DNA from: Bacillota bacterium | GTDB taxonomy: Bacteria; Bacillota; Dehalobacteriia; UBA4068 | DNA: 6,731 nucleotides | Direction: 5' to 3' | NCBI GenBank assembly: GCA_009778255.1 | Contig: WRKD01000106.1 | Coordinates: 1 to 6,731, forward strand | In this document: positions 1-6,258 of the stretch, piece after piece | Position numbering within the stretch: the stretch's first letter is position 1 | How the letters are laid out: each line of letters begins with the position of its first letter | Made by a program: the position numbers and the translations under genes | Notes under the pieces: generated by a model | The model's input: only the letters and a program-made list of their open reading frames with translations | Database searches by the model: none | Told to the model about the DNA's origin: nothing

Positions 1-85
1 ATTCATCGTCAGCGAAGGCGCTTATTGAAAAAATCAATACAAAGGCAAAAACAAGAGCAAAAACGCTTAATAGTTTTTTGTTCAT
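1..85 (-). CDS. Secreted protein, N-terminus only (signal peptide), runs off the left edge
   Basis: Read leftward from an ATG at 85-83, the visible 28 codons give a classic Sec signal peptide. It has a basic start (MNKKLL), a hydrophobic core rich in V, F, A, L and I, and a signal peptidase I site of the type AFA before DDE near residues 25-28. The frame stays open to the window edge. A strong SD (AAGGGGG, 103-97) sits 11 bases before the ATG. A near-consensus promoter (240-212) leaves a leader of about 120 nt. The mature protein is outside the window, so its function is unknown; secretion or cell-surface display is the only supported statement. A possible 26-codon leader ORF (GTG at 162) ends in a 4-nt ATGA overlap with this start. 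Confidence 0.75.
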   Translation of the reverse strand, partial: MNKKLLSVFALVFAFVLIFSISAFADDE

Positions 86-190
86 AATACTATCAACCCC
101 CTTAAATAATTCATAATTCTTGACAAAATGCATAAAAAATCATGGTATTCGGGTTTAATCACCTCCTCATTTGGGAAGTTTTATCAAATA

Positions 191-220
191 GAGTATAATA
201 TTGTCATAAATATTATACTC
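191..220. promoter_or_regulatory. Perfect 12+12 bp inverted repeat, probable operator over a promoter -10 box
   Basis: GAGTATAATATT (191-202) is repeated exactly as its reverse complement at 209-220, with GTCATA between. The right half contains the -10 box of the leftward promoter. By symmetry the left half has TATAAT on the plus strand (194-199), with a poorer -35-like TTGGGA 17 bases upstream (171-176), so a weak rightward promoter may share the site. The position across -10 and the start point is typical of a repressor operator. I cannot name the regulator; the half-site is not one I recognise. Confidence 0.6.
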
Positions 221-240
221 AGAGGCTATATATTAGTCAA
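212..240 (-). promoter_or_regulatory. Sigma-A-type promoter for the leftward secreted-protein gene
   Basis: On the minus strand, TTGACT (240-235) is separated by exactly 17 bases from TATAAT (217-212), five of six and six of six matches to consensus. Transcription would begin near 205, inside the loop of the inverted repeat at 191-220, so that repeat cannot fold as a complete hairpin in this RNA. The promoter points to the gene starting at 85. Confidence 0.7.
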
Positions 241-273
241 CTGTATTTCACTTACATTATAAAAACATTATTC

Positions 274-302
274 TTGAAAGTAATAAAAATTCATTATATA
301 AT
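274..302 (+). promoter_or_regulatory. Sigma-A-type promoter for the aldo/keto reductase gene
   Basis: TTGAAA (274-279), a 17-base spacer and TATAAT (297-302) form a near-consensus promoter on the plus strand. The expected start near 309 gives a leader of about 66 nt before the ATG at 376. The leader is AT-rich and shows no obvious stable structure. The inverted repeat at 191-220 lies just over 50 bases upstream of this -35, so a regulator bound there could also affect this promoter. Confidence 0.65.
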
Positions 303-375
303 AAAGCAAACGCTGATGATACTATATATTTAGGATAATGAAAAAGAAAATATAATAGGAAAAGGAGAATATAAT

Positions 376-1512
376 ATGGATAAAACTTTTATACCTTCCC
401 TTAATGTTAACTTGCCCAAACTGGGCTTTGGCTGCATGCGTCTTCTTGATGACGGACAAGGAAATATTGAGAGTGCACCCGCGCTTAAGTTGCTCCATGC
501 GGCGCTTGAAGCCGGAGTTGATTATTTCGACACGGCTTATGTGTATCATAGCGGCAAAGCTGAAGCTTTTTTAGGAAAAGAGTTCTTTGCCACTTTACCG
601 AAAGATAAGTTTATGGTTGCCACCAAATTGCCGGTTTCCCGTATTAAAGATATCTCTGCCTGCGAACCGCTATTTCGCGAACAATTATCCAATTTACACG
701 TGGAATTTATAGATTTTTATTTGGCCCATAGCCTGAATAAAAAAAGCTGGTGTAGATTTAGGGATTTAGGTGGGGCAGATTTTCTGTTGCGTTTGAAGAA
801 GGAAGGCCGGGTACGTTTTATGGGCTTTTCTTATCATGGCGAACCTGAGGAATTGGCACAGGTGCTGGACGATTTTCCTTGGGAATTTGTGCAGCTGCAA
901 ATAAATTATTACGACTGGCCGCCTCTTACACAGAATGCTCAATTGCAATATGAAGAAGTTGTCAAGCGTAACCTGCCTCTCTTGTTAATGGAGCCGGTAC
1001 GCGGTGGCAGCTTGGCAAAACTGCCACCAGCGGCAATAGATTTTCTTAGCGCTTACGAGCCTTCTCCCAATCAGGCCCGCTGGGCTATGCGCTGGGCCGG
1101 TTCTCTGCCGGCGGTACATATGATACTATCCGGCATGAACAGCGAACAGCAGCTTAATGAAAACCTAGCTACTTTTAGCGGTTTTAAACCCTTAACCGAG
1201 CAGGAACAACAAATAATGTCGCAGCTAACTTACTTGCTGCATCAACAACCACATGTGAATTGCACCGGCTGTGATTATTGCAAAGAAGCCTGCCCACAGA
1301 GAATACTTATCAGCTCGGCTTTTGAAAGTTATAATGATTATCTGCGCCTAAAAGACGAACGTATATTAAGAAACTATCGCATCTTTAATCCGGCAGATAG
1401 ACAATCTACTTGCTGTACATCCTGCGGTTCCTGCACCCCCCTCTGTCCCCAGGGCTTAGATATACCGCAAGAATTAAGCGGTTTAAACAAAATACTGGCT
1501 TCCTTGGGCTAA
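376..1512 (+). CDS. Aldo/keto reductase with two C-terminal [4Fe-4S] ferredoxin-type motifs
   Basis: This 378-residue protein is a cytoplasmic NAD(P)H-type oxidoreductase of the iron-sulfur aldo/keto reductase group (COG1453-like). The N-terminal TIM barrel opens with LGFGCMRL (16-23). It shows the full catalytic tetrad: Asp52 in FDTAY, Tyr57, Lys84 in ATKLP and His118 in YLAHS. The C-terminal part has two Cx2Cx2CxxxCP motifs, Cys296/299/302/306 and Cys347/350/353/357, each able to hold a [4Fe-4S] cluster; an extra Cys346 precedes the second. The length is normal for the group. The start is fixed by AAAGGAG (361-367), 8 bases before the ATG. The substrate is not known for most members. The gene lies 148 bases upstream of iorA on the same strand, but iorA has its own promoter, so co-transcription is uncertain. 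No clear terminator follows. Confidence 0.93.
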   Translation: MDKTFIPSLNVNLPKLGFGCMRLLDDGQGNIESAPALKLLHAALEAGVDYFDTAYVYHSGKAEAFLGKEFFATLPKDKFMVATKLPVSRIKDISACEPLFREQLSNLHVEFIDFYLAHSLNKKSWCRFRDLGGADFLLRLKKEGRVRFMGFSYHGEPEELAQVLDDFPWEFVQLQINYYDWPPLTQNAQLQYEEVVKRNLPLLLMEPVRGGSLAKLPPAAIDFLSAYEPSPNQARWAMRWAGSLPAVHMILSGMNSEQQLNENLATFSGFKPLTEQEQQIMSQLTYLLHQQPHVNCTGCDYCKEACPQRILISSAFESYNDYLRLKDERILRNYRIFNPADRQSTCCTSCGSCTPLCPQGLDIPQELSGLNKILASLG

Positions 1513-1590
1513 TACATGAATTGCACAATACTTTGACAATATTTGGTAATTTAGCATGATAAAGTATATGATATTTTACTGCGTTAAACC

Positions 1591-1619
1591 TTGAAAAACA
1601 TCCACGCCTATTGTATACT
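1591..1619 (+). promoter_or_regulatory. Sigma-A-type promoter for iorAB
   Basis: TTGAAA (1591-1596), a 17-base spacer and TATACT (1614-1619) predict a start near 1626, about 35 bases before the iorA ATG. A short inverted repeat (TACTT at 1616-1620, AAGTA at 1625-1629) lies over the start point and could be an operator half-site pair, but it is too short to claim. A second TTGACA at 1533-1538 has only a poor -10 partner near 1556. Confidence 0.6.
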
Positions 1620-1660
1620 TGAAAAAGTAATGCATAATATTAATAGATGGAGGGAAACGC

Positions 1661-3520
1661 ATGGTGATGAAATACTTAAGCGGCAATGAAGCGGTAGCCC
1701 AAGCTGCTTTGGCTGCGGGCGCTAAAGTTATTGCCGGATACCCCGGAACACCCTCGTCGGAGGCTATTGGTAGCATTTGGAACAAGGATATAGCAGGTGT
1801 TCATGTTGAATGGAGCACAAATGAAAAAGTAGCTCTGGAAATTGCCGGAGCTGCCAGCTGGGCTAATCAGCGCGCCTTATGTACCATGAAAATGTCTGGT
1901 TTGAATGTGGCTTACGATTCGCTGATCAGTTTTGTTTATTCGGGAGGGTTGGGCGGATTTGTTATATATGTCTGCGACGACCCCGGAGTAGCTGCCGGTA
2001 TGCCGGAGCAGGATGTGCGTGGTTTCGCCTTCATGAGTGATATGCCGGTACTTGAACCTTGCAGCGTAGCTGAGAGTTACAGTATGACGCTTTATGCTTT
2101 TGAACTTTCCGAAGCCATTGGTGGGCCGGTAATGTTGCGTTCTGTAACCAATGTAGCGCAAAGTCATGCCATTGTGGATATACCGGCTAAGCGCCCTATC
2201 GCAGAGCGCCCACTGTTGTTAGAAAAGGATATAGCCAAGTATACGAAAGCCGGCGCCATAATCTGCATGAATCAGCACCGCGACCTTATTAAACGCCTGG
2301 AAGCGGCAGAAGAAAAAATCGGTGCCGACGGCTTGCATCAACTTAAATTGGGCAAAAAAGAAGGCTTAGGCATTATCAGCGTAGGCGTGATCAATTCTTT
2401 TATTGAAGAAGCAATGGGCTTAGCGGCCAATCAAGGCATCGATACAAAGGATTTTTCATTTCTGCGCTTAGCCGGTAGTAACCCTTTGCCTAAAAAAGAA
2501 ATATCTAAATTGATCGAACACTGCGGTGCTTTGGTAGTATTGGAAGAAAATGAAGATTATATAGAGCGTTGCGCTTATCTTGAAGCTTATAAAGCCGCTA
2601 AAATAATGCCAATTACCGGTAAGCAAAACGGTGTGCTTTCACGTATTGGCAATTTTAATGCCGTGACCATTCTGAAAGCCCTTTATCAGGCAGTGGATCA
2701 AGAATTGCCGCCACAATTCATTTCTTATGAAGGGGCGGAAGCATTATGCGCGGCGCGGCCTATTGGTGTCTGCGCGGGCTGCCCGCACCGGGGTGTATAT
2801 ATAGGCATCAATCAAGCCGTACGCAAGCTGGGATATAAAAAAGATGAAGTGATGGTAACCGGTGATATCGGTTGTACAATTTTAGGCATGAGCCCGCCTT
2901 TCCATACCCTGTGGACGGAAATTGCCATGGGGGCTTCTATTCCTATGGCTCTGGGTTATCATTACGCCGGTATTAAAACTCCGGTAATAGCAACTATCGG
3001 CGACAGTACCTTCATGCATGGCGGTATGCCGGGGCTTTTAAATGCGGTACAAAACCAGGTCGATATAACTGTTGTTATTATGGATAATGGCTGGACGGCT
3101 ATGACCGGCATGCAGGTAAACGCAGGCACCGATTTAGCCTTTCAACAAAGCAATAGCACAAAACAAGCCGATATTGCCAAGATTGTACAAGGACTGGGCG
3201 TAACTCAGCTTTTTATTGTGGATCCGTATGATTTACCACTGATGACGCAAACATTGATTAATGCCATTCCTTTGGCCGGAATAAAAGTAATATTGGCGCG
3301 GCGGGAATGTGCCATACAAACCGGACGCCGCAAAATACGATATGGTAAAAGTATAGTGCTGGAAGATAAATGCACAAAATGCAAAGTATGCATAAACACC
3401 ACAGGCTGCCCGTCTATTGTTTTTGACGGCGAAAGGGTATTCGTCGACGCGGGGCAATGCAATGGTTGCGGTATATGTAATAGTCTCTGCAAATTTGGCG
3501 CTTTAGTGAAGGAGGGTTAA
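1661..3520 (+). CDS. iorA: Indolepyruvate:ferredoxin oxidoreductase, alpha subunit
   Basis: This 619-residue subunit binds thiamine diphosphate and Fe-S clusters. With IorB it converts aryl-pyruvates (indolepyruvate, phenylpyruvate, hydroxyphenylpyruvate) plus CoA to aryl-acetyl-CoA and CO2, reducing ferredoxin. Domains in order: a pyruvate:ferredoxin oxidoreductase N-terminal domain (about 1-190) with GYPGTPSSE (26-34) and NEKVALE, whose Glu55 is the likely cofactor-activating Glu; a middle domain (about 230-340); CAGCPHRG (from 371), typical of IorA; and the TPP domain with GDS (447-449) and DNG (Asn476). The C-terminal ferredoxin domain has Cys571/574/577/583 and Cys600/603/606/610. The first set has five residues before its last Cys, and the second ends CK instead of CP. 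The length is normal. GGAGGG (1649-1654) lies 6 bases before the chosen ATG; ATG 1667 would be too distant. iorB follows immediately. Confidence 0.96.
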   Translation: MVMKYLSGNEAVAQAALAAGAKVIAGYPGTPSSEAIGSIWNKDIAGVHVEWSTNEKVALEIAGAASWANQRALCTMKMSGLNVAYDSLISFVYSGGLGGFVIYVCDDPGVAAGMPEQDVRGFAFMSDMPVLEPCSVAESYSMTLYAFELSEAIGGPVMLRSVTNVAQSHAIVDIPAKRPIAERPLLLEKDIAKYTKAGAIICMNQHRDLIKRLEAAEEKIGADGLHQLKLGKKEGLGIISVGVINSFIEEAMGLAANQGIDTKDFSFLRLAGSNPLPKKEISKLIEHCGALVVLEENEDYIERCAYLEAYKAAKIMPITGKQNGVLSRIGNFNAVTILKALYQAVDQELPPQFISYEGAEALCAARPIGVCAGCPHRGVYIGINQAVRKLGYKKDEVMVTGDIGCTILGMSPPFHTLWTEIAMGASIPMALGYHYAGIKTPVIATIGDSTFMHGGMPGLLNAVQNQVDITVVIMDNGWTAMTGMQVNAGTDLAFQQSNSTKQADIAKIVQGLGVTQLFIVDPYDLPLMTQTLINAIPLAGIKVILARRECAIQTGRRKIRYGKSIVLEDKCTKCKVCINTTGCPSIVFDGERVFVDAGQCNGCGICNSLCKFGALVKEG

Positions 3521-3522
3521 TG

Positions 3523-4107
3523 ATGTTGGCAACAACACTTGATATTTATTTGGTAGGAGTAGGCGGCCAGGGTATATTGACCATTGCGGAATTGATAACC
3601 AAGGCAGCCGAAGCCAAGGGAATTTCCGCCAATTTTTTCCCCACCAAGGGTATGGCGCAACGGGGCGGTTTTGTAAAAGCTCAGCTTAAACTGGGCCATA
3701 ATGAAGTTGGGCCAGATATCCGCCCCGGGGGAGCAGATTTAATAATTGCCATGGAACTTTCCGAATCCCTCAAAGCTCTACGCTTCCTTAAGCAAGACGG
3801 CGACTGTATTATATATGGCTACAATTGGCAGCCAACCGAAGTCATGCTGGGCAAAGCCCCCTATCCCACTGTTGAACAAGTTAAGGAGGAAGTAACTAAA
3901 GCAGGCGGCCATGTTACCTACCTGCCGCCGGAAAATATGCCGGAAGGGGTAGCAGATAATATCTACCTCTTGGCAGCGGCGGTTAAACATACCTGTTTGG
4001 GGAAGTTTTTCACAGCGGAAGAAATACAAGAGGCCATAATTTCGCGCTGGCCTCAAGGAGCGGAACGCAATATGGCGTCATTTGAAGCAGGAATGGGAGC
4101 ATTGTAG
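3523..4107 (+). CDS. iorB: Indolepyruvate:ferredoxin oxidoreductase, beta subunit
   Basis: This subunit of about 194 residues is the partner of IorA and is made of a single POR gamma-type catalytic domain, the usual size for IorB. Diagnostic parts are the glycine-rich GVGGQGILT near the N-terminus, the PTKGMAQRGGFV segment, which matches the conserved MAQRGG stretch of the family, and RPGGADLIIAMEL. Two adjacent ATGs exist. The one at 3520 overlaps the iorA stop by one base but sits only 3 bases after the SD GGAGGG (3511-3516). The one at 3523 is 6 bases away and is preferred. Either way the SD lies inside the end of iorA, so the two genes are translationally coupled and are expected to be made in equal amounts. 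The gene ends just before a strong hairpin, making iorAB a two-gene operon. Confidence 0.95.
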   Translation: MLATTLDIYLVGVGGQGILTIAELITKAAEAKGISANFFPTKGMAQRGGFVKAQLKLGHNEVGPDIRPGGADLIIAMELSESLKALRFLKQDGDCIIYGYNWQPTEVMLGKAPYPTVEQVKEEVTKAGGHVTYLPPENMPEGVADNIYLLAAAVKHTCLGKFFTAEEIQEAIISRWPQGAERNMASFEAGMGAL

Positions 4108-4124
4108 GAATCTAAGAGAATACT

Positions 4125-4164
4125 CAGGGGCTGTTTAAGTGCTATAATCACTTAACAGCCCCTG
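4125..4164 (+). terminator. Hairpin at the end of the iorAB operon, probable terminator
   Basis: CAGGGGCTGTTTAAGTG (4125-4141) pairs with CACTTAACAGCCCCTG (4149-4164) across a 7-base loop, with one bulged T. This gives 16 base pairs with a GC-rich foot, 17 bases after the iorB stop. The downstream tract (CTCTTTACGCTTTTCT) is pyrimidine-rich but is not a clean run of T, so termination efficiency is uncertain. It might instead be the edge of a repeat, because gene debris starts directly after it. Confidence 0.65.
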
Positions 4165-4165
4165 C

Positions 4166-4318
4166 TCTTTACGCTTTTCTCCCTGGGCCATACCCAATAT
4201 CGACCTTATCACAGCACAGGGCATAATGGGCGGTGTGGGTGGCAACCGCTTCGACCCTCAGGGGTATTGTACACGCGAGCAGGCTATAGTTGCTTTTTGG
4301 CGGATGAGAAATATGTGA
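4166..4318 (+). pseudogene. Relic of an S-layer homology (SLH) domain protein, C-terminal tail only
   Basis: One plus-strand frame, open from 4148 to the TGA at 4316-4318, reads ...PWAIPNIDLITAQGIMGG, then NRFDP and CTREQAIVAFWRMRNM. This is the conserved end of an SLH module: a W-A pair, an aromatic/aliphatic helix, GIM-G, F-P and T-R-E-Q-A-I with a following Arg. SLH modules anchor proteins to secondary cell-wall polymers. There is no start codon or SD in a useful place, and the upstream part of the module is missing. The frame begins right after the iorB hairpin. I read it as the 3' end of a surface-protein gene whose body was lost. The TGA looks like the natural end, since SLH tails commonly finish shortly after this motif. 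Confidence 0.6.
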
Positions 4319-4374
4319 AGCACTGTGGAAATTTACTCATATTTTTACTTATGAAGGTTACCGACATACATATA

Positions 4375-5163
4375 TTATAAGCCCATTTGTTTCAACCCAG
4401 AAACAATATCTATATATACGTCTCTTATATCCGCTATTCCGTTCACAGATGCTTTTTTCGTAAAATTTTTTCTTCGCATATCAATCGCATCTGCATGAGA
4501 AATACCACGCCGTGTTGTCCCGCGTAATATCCCTTTAAAGTTTGTAAAAGTTGCCGATTCAGGCGTTACCAAACCGTCGTTTTCGCCCTCAATCAGCCAA
4601 ATAAATAAATTAGTCCAAAACAAAAATATATCGCTGAAGGGGTTTTTCATCACAGTGGCGTAGCTTTGATAATAAACCGGCGGCATATCAGGGTTTTGTT
4701 CGTTAAAAGTTTTCATGTTTACCGTGGAAAACTGCCGGCTTGCCGCATAAAAATCTGGTTTCTTATCTCCCAACATACGAAAAAATGAATTTGTAAAAAA
4801 AGCGGTTATTTTATACAGCCATTTCGGTAATTTATAAAGTAAATCAATAGTTCGCGAGCCATGATGAGGAGTGGCAATCGTCGTTAAACTGGCAATTTTA
4901 TCGGCCATCCCTAAAGAAGAAATCATATATCTGGCATCTAAACCACCCTTGGAGTGTGCGATGATATTAACCCTTTCACAATTAGTTTCAGAGAGAATTT
5001 TAGTGAGGTTGTCTTTTAAAACGCTTGCGTTGTACTTAATATTACCCCAGCTATCTTGATGACCATAATATAGTGTAGCTCCATGTTTTTCCAGTGTTTT
5101 CGGTATTCTTCCCCAATAATTTAGATATTTGTTGTCACGAAATCCCGCGCCATGTATCAGCAT
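4375..5163 (-). CDS. Lipase/esterase-like alpha/beta hydrolase with a doubtful start
   Basis: 262 residues from the first ATG. The fold and catalytic residues are those of triacylglycerol lipase-like serine hydrolases: oxyanion loop HGAGFRD (4-10), nucleophile elbow AHSKGG with Ser71, ATPHHGS (97-103) typical of bacterial lipases, Asp196 in GENDGLV, and His223 in ISHADAID. Residues 115-132 form an amphipathic, Phe-rich stretch that may be a lid or a membrane contact. No signal peptide is visible. The ATG at 5163 has no SD and falls inside the first beta strand: in-frame codons upstream read DTKYPI before MLIHG, the usual lipase opening. That frame continues to an ATA at 5190, directly after a TAA (5193-5191), with AAGAGGG (5205-5199) 8 bases upstream. 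The real start is therefore probably 5190, as a rare or mutated codon. The substrate is unknown. Confidence 0.8.
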   Translation of the reverse strand: MLIHGAGFRDNKYLNYWGRIPKTLEKHGATLYYGHQDSWGNIKYNASVLKDNLTKILSETNCERVNIIAHSKGGLDARYMISSLGMADKIASLTTIATPHHGSRTIDLLYKLPKWLYKITAFFTNSFFRMLGDKKPDFYAASRQFSTVNMKTFNEQNPDMPPVYYQSYATVMKNPFSDIFLFWTNLFIWLIEGENDGLVTPESATFTNFKGILRGTTRRGISHADAIDMRRKNFTKKASVNGIADIRDVYIDIVSGLKQMGL

Positions 5164-5306
5164 TATAGGATATTTTGTATCGCAGAGTATTTAAAACACC
5201 CTCTTAATCTTGATGTTTAAGCTAGGTCATAAATAAAAAACAAGAATTTGTGCGAAGTGTATTATTATTAATCGTTTTAGCTTCGCGAAAACAACCTATA
5301 TTCTAA

Positions 5307-5327
5307 ATACTCGATACTCGATACTTG
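5307..5327 (+). repeat. Tandem heptamer, ATACTCG x2 plus ATACTTG
   Basis: Three adjacent 7-base units occupy 5307-5313, 5314-5320 and 5321-5327; the third has one change. They sit exactly where the open frame of the following winged-helix fragment begins, and the TTG start of that frame lies in the last unit. The array may be slippage at a recombination junction. It is too short to be a functional array. Confidence 0.6.
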
Positions 5328-5732
5328 CGGTCAAAGACCGCATTAGAGGAAAATATATCTGTCGGCGAAATCTTAGCCACGGTAGCCAATCCCATTACTT
5401 CTAACGGCAGGAAGTATCGCGGATTGGAGGTAACTGGCAAAGATTTGGAGCTATTGCAAATTGTCGCAGACCCAAAGTTCAATGTTGATGCAATTACGAA
5501 TAAACATTTGCAAAAGGTATTAGGAGGGTTGCCTTGGGCAAACGGCCTTGTTGGCCGTAGCTTGTCGGGGCGGATTAGTCGCCACTTGCGTCTTCTAGGA
5601 GAGCATGGTATCATTAAAAAATTGCCTAATCAGCATAGATATATGCTTACCAGCAAAGGAAAGCTTTTGACTACCGCGCTTAATCAGTTTCTTGGTGCTA
5701 ACCTCAGTGATTTATCAAAACTAGCTGCTTGA
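5325..5732 (+). CDS. Winged-helix protein fragment, probably 5'-truncated
   Basis: 135 residues if read from a TTG at 5325. The C-terminal half is a winged helix-turn-helix: helices around 80-100 (SGRISRHLRLLGEHG), then IKKLP and a beta wing QHRYMLTSKG, then a final helix LLTTALNQFL. The N-terminal half has NGRKYRGLEVTGKDLELLQI and NKHLQKVLGG segments. From memory, this pattern matches the C-terminal third of long, uncharacterised, widely dispersed proteins of several hundred residues, but I cannot confirm that here. Signs of truncation: the TTG start has no SD, no ATG occurs until near residue 107, the frame is already open for six codons before the TTG, and its start coincides with a heptamer repeat. 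It is convergent with the HEPN gene and followed by a hairpin. If made, it might bind DNA; a non-functional relic is at least as likely. Confidence 0.55.
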   Translation: MRSKTALEENISVGEILATVANPITSNGRKYRGLEVTGKDLELLQIVADPKFNVDAITNKHLQKVLGGLPWANGLVGRSLSGRISRHLRLLGEHGIIKKLPNQHRYMLTSKGKLLTTALNQFLGANLSDLSKLAA

Positions 5733-5758
5733 TTTTCTTGTTTAAAATTTATGAAATG

Positions 5759-5789
5759 AGTCTGTGAGGTACTATTTTACAGGCTTTTA
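5759..5789 (+). terminator. Hairpin with T tract between convergent genes
   Basis: AGTCTGTGAG (5759-5768) pairs with TTTACAGGCT (5776-5785), with three G-T pairs, and is followed by TTTTAT. The hairpin starts 26 bases after the stop of the winged-helix fragment. On the minus strand the same stem is followed by a looser T-rich stretch, so it may also stop transcripts from the HEPN gene, which ends at 5818. Confidence 0.5.
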
Positions 5790-5817
5790 TTGAGTTTTAC
5801 AATTGACTATTATTTGT

Positions 5818-6258
5818 TTATTTAAGAGGAGCATCCTCTATGGTGTTTTTATTATGCAGCTCTTGTTCAAGTTCCCGCCGGATTGCCTGTAGGGGCTCGA
5901 AGTCTTTTATCTGCTGAGCATATATAAGTGCTTTTTTCATATGGTGTTCTTCAATGAGCATTTCATTTGGATACCGCGGTTGAACACCATAGTCTGATAA
6001 TGCTGCACATTCTTGAAGAATAGCTTGAAAGGTTGGGTCAAATTCAAAACACTTTTTGCAAAGAGCATCAAGATCATGGATCTTTGGCGGAAAAACACCC
6101 TTATAGAGCAAGTAACCCTTCAAGTATTTTTCTGCGGCTTGCTGGCAATGGTAACAAATTATCTCTAAGCGTGGGCGGAACAGCGTAAGCAAATGTTCGG
6201 CTGCCTCTAAATCTGAATCGGCAAAATCAAACCATGCCCAAATATCTGAACTATCCAT
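5818..6258 (-). CDS. HEPN-domain protein, partner of the MNT nucleotidyltransferase
   Basis: 146 residues, mostly alpha-helical. The core HCQQAAEKYLKGYL (37-50) followed by KIHDLDAL (59-66) is the hallmark of the COG2250-type HEPN domain. A later DYGVQPRYPNE (89-99) matches the conserved R-Y-P element of this subgroup. HEPN proteins paired with MNT enzymes often act as RNase toxins or as regulatory partners. The canonical RX4-6H RNase motif near the C-terminal helix is not evident; Arg95 is followed by His105/His106, too far apart. Arg30-x6-His37 fits the spacing but lies in the wrong helix. The ATG at 6258 overlaps the end of the MNT gene by 8 bases, with a weak GGGGTG upstream, so translation is coupled. 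The C-terminal 25 residues are charged (REL, EQEL, HNKN) and probably flexible. Toxin activity is inference from context. Confidence 0.85.
   Translation of the reverse strand: MDSSDIWAWFDFADSDLEAAEHLLTLFRPRLEIICYHCQQAAEKYLKGYLLYKGVFPPKIHDLDALCKKCFEFDPTFQAILQECAALSDYGVQPRYPNEMLIEEHHMKKALIYAQQIKDFEPLQAIRRELEQELHNKNTIEDAPLK

Noticed and set aside
322..549. Leftward frame covering the aldo/keto reductase start
   Set aside because: It overlaps the promoter leader and the conserved N-terminus of the reductase, and its C-terminal end is a low-complexity AT translation.
1877..2167. Leftward open frame of 96 codons inside iorA
   Set aside because: It lies wholly within the clearly coding iorA frame on the other strand, has no recognisable domain and no convincing ribosome site. 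The same holds for the leftward frames at 1576-1785 and 3205-3492.
3778..4056. Leftward 92-codon frame inside iorB
   Set aside because: It is antisense to conserved IorB motifs, with odd composition and no homology signal.
4871..5059. Rightward 62-codon frame inside the hydrolase
   Set aside because: It is antisense to the nucleophile-elbow region of the hydrolase and has no features of its own.
5307..5327. Heptamer array as a CRISPR or iteron origin
   Set aside because: Only three adjacent 7-base units with no spacers, and no replication gene nearby.
6145..6171. Arg30-x6-His37 as the HEPN RNase motif
   Set aside because: The spacing fits RX4-6H, but it lies just before the QQAAEK helix and not in the C-terminal helix where the catalytic motif normally sits, so it is not evidence of RNase activity.
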